Assembly: GCA_937893485.1 (NCBI GenBank)
Contig: CALBJL010000234.1
Location: 1-9,970 of the forward strand
Source: an uncultured bacterium
Lineage (GTDB): Bacteria > Bacillota > Clostridia > Lachnospirales > Lachnospiraceae
Direction: 5' to 3'
Length of the DNA: 9,970 nucleotides
The notes under the pieces are model-generated. The model did not search any database. It saw nothing but the letters and a program-made list of their open reading frames with translations, and was not told the DNA's origin. The translations under genes were made by a program, and so were the position numbers. The first letter of the stretch is position 1, and every line of letters begins with the position of its first letter. Shown in pieces: positions 6,668 to 9,970 of this stretch.

Positions 6668-7684
6668 ATGAATGGGAAGATATACAACGATATGTATGAT
6701 AAGGTACCTCTGATACCAGAGAAAAACAAAGGGCAACTCCTTGTAAAAGACCACAATAACCGATTTTCCAAATTCTCACAGATGATTTCATGCGCCGGAG
6801 GCAGGCTCCGGTGGCATCAGATAATCGCTCTCTCCTCAAAGCAACAGAAAAACATTGGGTCAGGGGTATCTTATCATACATATCGGCGTACATGTCCATC
6901 GGATATCGTCCGTGCGGATTGGCGCAGCGGCTCCATGACGCTTGAAATGGTCATCGTATTGCCGCTTGTCGCATCGTTCTTAGTATTTTTTCTGTTTTTG
7001 TTTCGCGTATTATGGGTGCAGGAGAGTCTGGAGGAGGCACTTTTATATGCCTCGCGTTCGCTGGCAGTCAGTTGTTACGACGAGGCAGAAAACGGCGCGC
7101 ATTCACAGGTGGCATATTTGGCAAAGGCGCAGCTTTTATTGCGCAAGGGGCTTGCGGACAGTGCGTGTCCGGTACAGTTTATCCGCGGCGGGAAAAACGG
7201 TATTTCGCTTTTGTCATCCGATTGCAGCGGGGATGAGATTCTATTGCAGGCAAGCTATGAGATGCAGGTTCCGTGTCCGCTGATCGGAACGTACAGCTAT
7301 CATCTGATGCAGTGCGCCCGTAGCAGAAAGTGGATCGGCAATCGTTCATTGGCGGACGATGCGGCGGATGATACATGGGTCTATATTACACCGGAGGGCA
7401 GGGCGTATCACCGCTCGTTGTCCTGCAATTATCTGGATCTTTCGATCCGCGCGGTCAATCAGCGGGCACTCTTATCGCTGCGGAATGAGTCTGGAAAGCG
7501 GTATCAGCATTGTGAATCATGCGAAGGCATTGGAGGCACGACCGTTTATATCACAGATTACGGCACGCGCTATCACACGCAGTTATCGTGCAGCGGACTA
7601 AAGCGGACGATCTATATGGTAAAGATTACACAGACAGGAGGCAGGCACGCATGTGGGAAATGTGGAGCCGGATCGCAGTCGTAG
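6668..7684 (+). CDS. TadE-like pseudopilin with long leader and C-terminal Cys/His repeats
   Basis: A 338-residue protein from ATG 6668, one base after the DUF5702 stop. The TadE-like helix begins at SGSMTLEMVIVLPLVASFLV (87-106), with a prepilin site after Gly88 and Glu93 at +5. Pseudopilins of this kind help start or stabilise the fibre. Two things are odd. First, about 88 residues precede the cleavage site, where 10-30 would be usual, because an inverted-repeat element (6680-6893) lies in-frame there. Second, the C-terminus has two tandem modules starting VYIT: the first with His248, Cys253, Cys282, Cys285, the second with His303, Cys308, Cys329, Cys332, likely metal sites. No good ribosome site is seen at 6668; translation is probably coupled to the gene upstream. 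The start could be elsewhere, but the only ATG close to the helix (6935) would cut into the prepilin motif. Confidence 0.82.
   Translation: MNGKIYNDMYDKVPLIPEKNKGQLLVKDHNNRFSKFSQMISCAGGRLRWHQIIALSSKQQKNIGSGVSYHTYRRTCPSDIVRADWRSGSMTLEMVIVLPLVASFLVFFLFLFRVLWVQESLEEALLYASRSLAVSCYDEAENGAHSQVAYLAKAQLLLRKGLADSACPVQFIRGGKNGISLLSSDCSGDEILLQASYEMQVPCPLIGTYSYHLMQCARSRKWIGNRSLADDAADDTWVYITPEGRAYHRSLSCNYLDLSIRAVNQRALLSLRNESGKRYQHCESCEGIGGTTVYITDYGTRYHTQLSCSGLKRTIYMVKITQTGGRHACGKCGAGSQS
6680..6893. repeat. 214-nt inverted-repeat (MITE-like) element inside the TadE-like gene
   Basis: The outer arms, 6680-6713 and 6860-6893, are 34 nt each and complementary at 29 positions; the identical core is CGATATGTATGATAAG. 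Nearer the centre, a second stem pairs 6795-6800 (CCGGAG) with 6806-6811 (CTCCGG) around a 5-nt loop, and flanks it with imperfect pairing on both sides (about 6781-6825). The element is AT-richer than the flanking coding sequence except at this central hairpin. I see no transposase and no clear target-site duplication. The reading frame of the TadE-like gene passes through it without a stop, and the opposite strand is also open. A non-autonomous mobile element or a dispersed repeat is the best reading. Confidence 0.65.
7376..7663 (+). repeat. Tandem duplicated Cys/His module in the TadE-like protein
   Basis: Two protein repeats, residues about 237-285 and 292-332. Each starts with VYIT, has Gly then YH, then SC five residues after the His, and ends in C-X2-C. 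The shared ligand pattern is H-X4-C ... C-X2-C. The repeats differ in the spacer before the CxxC (about 28 versus 20 residues), so the duplication is old. The second repeat overlaps the start of the peptidase gene. Confidence 0.7.
7636..7641 (+). promoter_or_regulatory. Ribosome site setting the peptidase start at ATG 7651
   Basis: AGGAGG lies 9 nt before ATG 7651, inside the end of the TadE-like gene. The frame is open far upstream, but the upstream part lies over the previous gene and lacks such a site; the hydrophobic peptidase sequence starts right after 7651. Confidence 0.75.
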
Positions 7685-8082
7685 GGATGCTTGCGATCTG
7701 TGCGGCAGAGGATATAAGGAAAAAAGAGATTCACCTGAATCTCATACTGGCATTTGGCATCGTAGGAGTCGTATTTCATATGCTCTGGCAGATGCAGACG
7801 ATCGAAAATGTACTGTTCGGGATGGGCGTGGGAGGCGCATTGTTATTGTTAAGTATTCTGACAAGAGGAAAAATCGGCATCGGAGATGGCATTTTGCTCG
7901 TTGTGACCGGAATCTATCTTGGGCTGGAGCAAAATCTGGAGCTGCTGATCTGCAGTCTGTTTATCTGTGCGGTCTATGCATTGTGCCTGCTCGCGCTGCG
8001 TAAAAGAAGCAGAAAGGACACGGTTGCGTTTGTGCCGTTCGTACTCATATCTTATGTATGCATGCTGGCAGGTGTCCTATGA
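7651..8082 (+). CDS. A24 prepilin peptidase (TadV/CpaA type)
   Basis: A 143-residue polytopic membrane aspartic protease that cleaves the leaders of the pilin and pseudopilins on the cytoplasmic side. The two catalytic aspartates are visible: Asp21 in AAEDIRKKEIHLNL (18-31) and Asp79 in the GxGD motif GIGD (76-79), with the supporting KIGIGDGILL context. About five or six hydrophobic segments follow in the expected order, and VAFVPFVLISYV (125-136) matches the conserved last helix. The N-methyltransferase domain of large type IVa enzymes is absent, as usual in Tad loci. It overlaps the TadE-like gene by 34 nt and the next gene by the 4-nt ATGA. It is the only such peptidase in the window and presumably serves all four prepilin-like products. 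Confidence 0.93.
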   Translation: MWEMWSRIAVVGMLAICAAEDIRKKEIHLNLILAFGIVGVVFHMLWQMQTIENVLFGMGVGGALLLLSILTRGKIGIGDGILLVVTGIYLGLEQNLELLICSLFICAVYALCLLALRKRSRKDTVAFVPFVLISYVCMLAGVL

Positions 8083-8336
8083 GGCGCGGGAGATCCCTGC
8101 ACCTGCAGGCGAGCTATACGATCGAGGCGGCGCTGCTGCTGCCGCTGTTTCTGGCGGTGCTGTCAGGCGGTATGCTGTTGGCGATCGATTGCTGTGAGGA
8201 CGTAGCGGTGGCGGCATCTGACTGGAAGCAGCTTGATGAGATCGAGCCGACTACATGGATCTGGCGGGCGGAGATGCTTGCAGACGGAATGGAGGAAATT
8301 TTTGGAGATACAATATCAGAGAAATCTGAAGAATAG
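8079..8336 (+). CDS. Small TadE-like pseudopilin
   Basis: An 85-residue protein. A basic head (MRRGRSLHLQA) leads to a class III prepilin-like site, Ala11 followed by SYTIE, with Glu16 at +5, then one hydrophobic helix AALLLPLFLAVLSGGMLLAI (17-36). The remaining roughly 48 residues are polar, with a Trp-rich stretch around 54-68, and would face outward. The residue before the cut is Ala rather than Gly, which some prepilin peptidases accept. SYTIEAA followed by a leucine-rich helix is common in TadE-like proteins of clostridia. The ATG 8079 overlaps the peptidase stop as ATGA and has a weak AGGTG before it. The last 35 nt overlap the FHA gene. A minor pilin or initiation factor is likely. Confidence 0.8.
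   Translation: MRRGRSLHLQASYTIEAALLLPLFLAVLSGGMLLAIDCCEDVAVAASDWKQLDEIEPTTWIWRAEMLADGMEEIFGDTISEKSEE
8291..8295 (+). promoter_or_regulatory. Ribosome site fixing a TTG start for the FHA protein
   Basis: GGAGG stands 6 nt before TTG 8302. The frame is open further upstream (a TTG at 8233), but the DUF6382 domain begins at 8302 and the upstream codons overlap the pseudopilin gene, so TTG 8302 is the better start. Confidence 0.7.
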
Positions 8337-9504
8337 CTATATGGTTGTGATCGAGTCGGAGCGGCCGCTGAATCCGGATGGGGAACTGGCAGAGCGTATG
8401 CTGCAACGGCAGCAGATCTCCGGTCTGCTGACATGGGTCAGTATGGAGCATGGAAAGCATATGACCTTCTGGTATCAGATTACCGGAATGCAGAGCATGA
8501 CAGATCATTTGCAGCAGCATCCGATGGATCATAGATTATTGCAGGGTCTGCTTGCGACACTTTTGGAGTTACAGGAGGAATTACCCCGCTATTATCTGAA
8601 ACCGGAGCACCTGTTACTGCGCGCGGAGCAGATTTTTATAGATGCGGGAGGCGGGCAGGTGCGCTTGTGTTATGAGCCGATGTGGGAACAGGAGCCGGGT
8701 GAGTCACTGCGGGAGCTGTTGGAACAGCTGCTGCCGCATATCGATCACAGTGATAAGGCGGCGGTGGCTTTGGCATATGGTCTGTATGAGATCTGCCAAC
8801 AGCCGAATGCGGATATCTGGCAGTATGTGTGGGAGCAGGCGCAGCCGGATACAGAGAAGGAACCCGCTGTCGCGGAGGTATCTCATCCATCAGAGCCGTC
8901 CGATGGGCGGATCGCCGATGCTGTCGCGACTACGCAGACCGTATCGCTGGCAGCGCCTGTCGGAAGTACAGTAACTGCACCTGATCCGGTGGGATCGTTG
9001 CCGGATCGGATCGCGTCAGTGCGGATGCCCGGTGATTGGTCACGGCATGTATCAGATTTCGCGCAGCATTGGAAAGAATTGTCCGGAAAATATAAAAAAT
9101 TCAGAAAAAAGGATAAAACCAACCAGCCGGAGGCGATCTATCTGTTTGAGCCGGAGGAGGAAACCGCAGCATGTGAATATCCGACGGTCTATCTGGGAGC
9201 CGGAACACATGTGGAGGGCAGATTGACCTATCAGGGTGGTGGCGCACAGCCAAGTTTTGAAATCACAGGAGAGTCTTTTTTGATCGGAGGCGCACACGGA
9301 CAGGCGGACGGCAGGATCGAATCATCGGGTGTCAGCCGCAGCCATGCGCGGATCACGCGGGAGGAAGATGCCTATTATATCGAGGATCTGAATTCCAGAA
9401 ACGGAACCTATCTGAACGGAGAATTGCTCTTATATAGGCAAAAACGCAGGTTAAAGTCCGGAGACCACCTGCGCTTTGCTCAAGAAGAATATATATTTTA
9501 TTGA
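8302..9504 (+). CDS. DUF6382 and FHA domain protein
   Basis: A 400-residue, probably cytoplasmic protein. Residues 1 to about 175 match the DUF6382 pattern: MEIQYQRNLKNSYMVVIE, MLQRQQISGLLTW (33-45), FWYQITGMQSM (56-66), LPRYYLKPEHLLL (94-106), and RLCYEPMW (121-128). A low-complexity linker (about 180-300) with a basic patch (261-272) follows. A C-terminal FHA domain spans about 318-400: SFLIGG (325-330), VSRSHARI (344-351), and EDLNSRNGTYLNG (361-373). FHA domains bind phosphothreonine, so this protein may connect the pilus to Ser/Thr kinase signalling. The usual Arg after IG is Gly330 here. It ends the pilus operon. Domain calls are good; the DUF6382 role is unknown. Confidence 0.88.
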   Translation: MEIQYQRNLKNSYMVVIESERPLNPDGELAERMLQRQQISGLLTWVSMEHGKHMTFWYQITGMQSMTDHLQQHPMDHRLLQGLLATLLELQEELPRYYLKPEHLLLRAEQIFIDAGGGQVRLCYEPMWEQEPGESLRELLEQLLPHIDHSDKAAVALAYGLYEICQQPNADIWQYVWEQAQPDTEKEPAVAEVSHPSEPSDGRIADAVATTQTVSLAAPVGSTVTAPDPVGSLPDRIASVRMPGDWSRHVSDFAQHWKELSGKYKKFRKKDKTNQPEAIYLFEPEEETAACEYPTVYLGAGTHVEGRLTYQGGGAQPSFEITGESFLIGGAHGQADGRIESSGVSRSHARITREEDAYYIEDLNSRNGTYLNGELLLYRQKRRLKSGDHLRFAQEEYIFY

Positions 9505-9505
9505 T

Positions 9506-9527
9506 CAGCCGGGTGTTCACCCGACTG
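9506..9527 (+). terminator. Hairpin after the FHA gene, weak terminator candidate
   Basis: CAG-C-CGGGTG (9506-9515) pairs with CACCCG-A-CTG (9518-9527), with one mismatch and a two-base centre that would open to a larger loop. It starts two bases after the stop codon. No U-run follows directly; only ATTATTTTA lies further on at 9538-9546. It could end the operon partly or protect the 3' end. Confidence 0.4.
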
Positions 9528-9588
9528 TGTAGGAACGATTATTTTACAGTCACATTGACAGCCGCAGGATCTCGTGTTACTGTGTAGG
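9524..9588 (+). repeat. Direct repeat ACTGTGTAGG, two copies
   Basis: The 10-mer ACTGTGTAGG occurs at 9524-9533 and again at 9579-9588, 55 nt apart. The first copy overlaps the hairpin; the second overlaps the presumed -10 box and ends just before the rhomboid start codon. It may be a binding site pair or a small local duplication. Confidence 0.55.
9555..9583 (+). promoter_or_regulatory. Candidate promoter for the rhomboid gene
   Basis: A perfect -35 TTGACA (9555-9560) is followed, at 17 nt, by TACTGT (9578-9583). The latter matches the -10 consensus at only 3 of 6 but carries an extended TGN (9575-9577). Transcription would begin at about 9590, the A of the ATG. Confidence 0.4.
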
Positions 9589-9589
9589 C

Positions 9590-9970
9590 ATGTATGAGAC
9601 ACAATATGAAGATCAGATAACACAGAAACACAATTTATATAGAAAGAAGTGGCTCAATGTCAATGTACTTCTGATCGCGGTCAATATCGTGATCTGGGTG
9701 ATCCTGAGCGTACAGGGAGACACGAGGAATGCCGTGTACATGCTGATGCATGGGGCGGTGTACCCGGATGTCGTATTGGATGGTGAATGGTACCGGCTGT
9801 TCAGTGCGATGTTTTTGCATTTTGGCGTGGAGCATCTGCTCAGTAATATGTTTATGCTGTATTTTCTCGGAGATATGCTATTGCGGGCGGTCAGTCAGTG
9901 GAAATATGCCGTGATTTATCTGTTGTCCGGAGTGGCGGGCAGCGTATTATCGCTCATTGTCATGCTGTTA
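9590..9970 (+). CDS. Rhomboid-family intramembrane serine protease (partial, 5' end)
   Basis: The first 127 residues are seen; the gene runs off the window. A basic N-terminus leads to a membrane helix (about 23-41). HGAVYPDVVLDGEWYRLFSA (54-73) contains the Trp-Arg pair of the L1 loop, and FLHFGVEHLLSNM (75-87) supplies the conserved His77, His82 and Asn86 of the second helix. The next helix has VIYLLSGVAGSVLSL. The catalytic Gly-x-Ser-Gly and the later His lie beyond the window, so activity cannot be judged. Rhomboids cleave membrane proteins within the bilayer; the substrate here is unknown. ATG 9590 is the only reasonable start, but no ribosome site is seen before it, and a promoter candidate would start transcription right there. 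It may belong to its own unit or be read from the pilus operon. Confidence 0.88.
   Translation, partial: MYETQYEDQITQKHNLYRKKWLNVNVLLIAVNIVIWVILSVQGDTRNAVYMLMHGAVYPDVVLDGEWYRLFSAMFLHFGVEHLLSNMFMLYFLGDMLLRAVSQWKYAVIYLLSGVAGSVLSLIVMLL

Noticed and set aside
6660..6899. A minus-strand frame of 79 codons over the inverted-repeat element
   Set aside because: Its start resembles the + strand product (MYDK-IP versus MYDK-VP) only because the arms are inverted copies. No ribosome site or promoter was seen.
6679..6906. GATAT on both sides of the inverted-repeat element as a target-site duplication
   Set aside because: The two copies are not placed symmetrically to the arms, and GATAT also occurs inside the arms, so it is not reliable evidence of insertion.
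1..9970. Frequent GATC sites across the coding genes
   Set aside because: They fit the preference for ATC isoleucine and GATCNN codon pairs in these genes. No clustering at control regions was evident, and I did not count them exactly.

Overview
The window holds one nearly complete Tad/Flp (type IVb) pilus assembly cluster from a low-to-mid GC Gram-positive bacterium, most likely a Clostridia member of the Lachnospiraceae. The assignment rests on three things: the gene set (Flp1-type pilin, DUF5702 protein, DUF6382-FHA protein, no outer-membrane secretin, no RcpA/B), a BofA-family gene next door, and strong AGGAGG ribosome sites mixed with TTG/GTG starts. All genes are on the + strand. I saw no tRNA, rRNA, CRISPR array, transposase or origin, and no gene-free stretch longer than about 150 bases.

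Layout: 1-151 is leader with no gene I can support. 152-424 encodes a BofA-family membrane protein. A 38-nt near-perfect palindrome (420-457) abuts a good sigma-A-type promoter (458-486) that should start the pilus operon. Then come a CpaE/TadZ-like protein whose Walker A motif has decayed (547-1566), the CpaF/TadA ATPase (1563-2783), TadB (2776-3522) and TadC carrying an extra extracytoplasmic Ig-like domain (3554-4855). A second promoter candidate (4879-4907) precedes the pilin. After it follow a Flp1-type pilin (4941-5150), a DUF5702 protein (5143-6666), a TadE-like pseudopilin (6668-7684), a minimal A24 prepilin peptidase (7651-8082), a second small TadE-like pseudopilin (8079-8336) and a DUF6382-FHA protein (8302-9504). 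A rhomboid protease gene starts at 9590 and runs off the window.

How they would work together (established for the families, inferred here): the peptidase trims the leaders of the pilin and pseudopilins. CpaF powers assembly on the TadB/TadC membrane platform. The CpaE-like protein would localise the machine, and the FHA protein may tie it to Ser/Thr phosphorylation. Genes overlap by 4, 8 or about 35 nt, which suggests translational coupling throughout.

The most unusual local feature is a 214-nt inverted-repeat element (6680-6893) sitting in-frame inside the 5' end of the TadE-like gene. It gives that pseudopilin a predicted leader of about 88 residues. The same protein ends in two tandem H-X4-C...C-X2-C modules that look like metal-binding ribbons.
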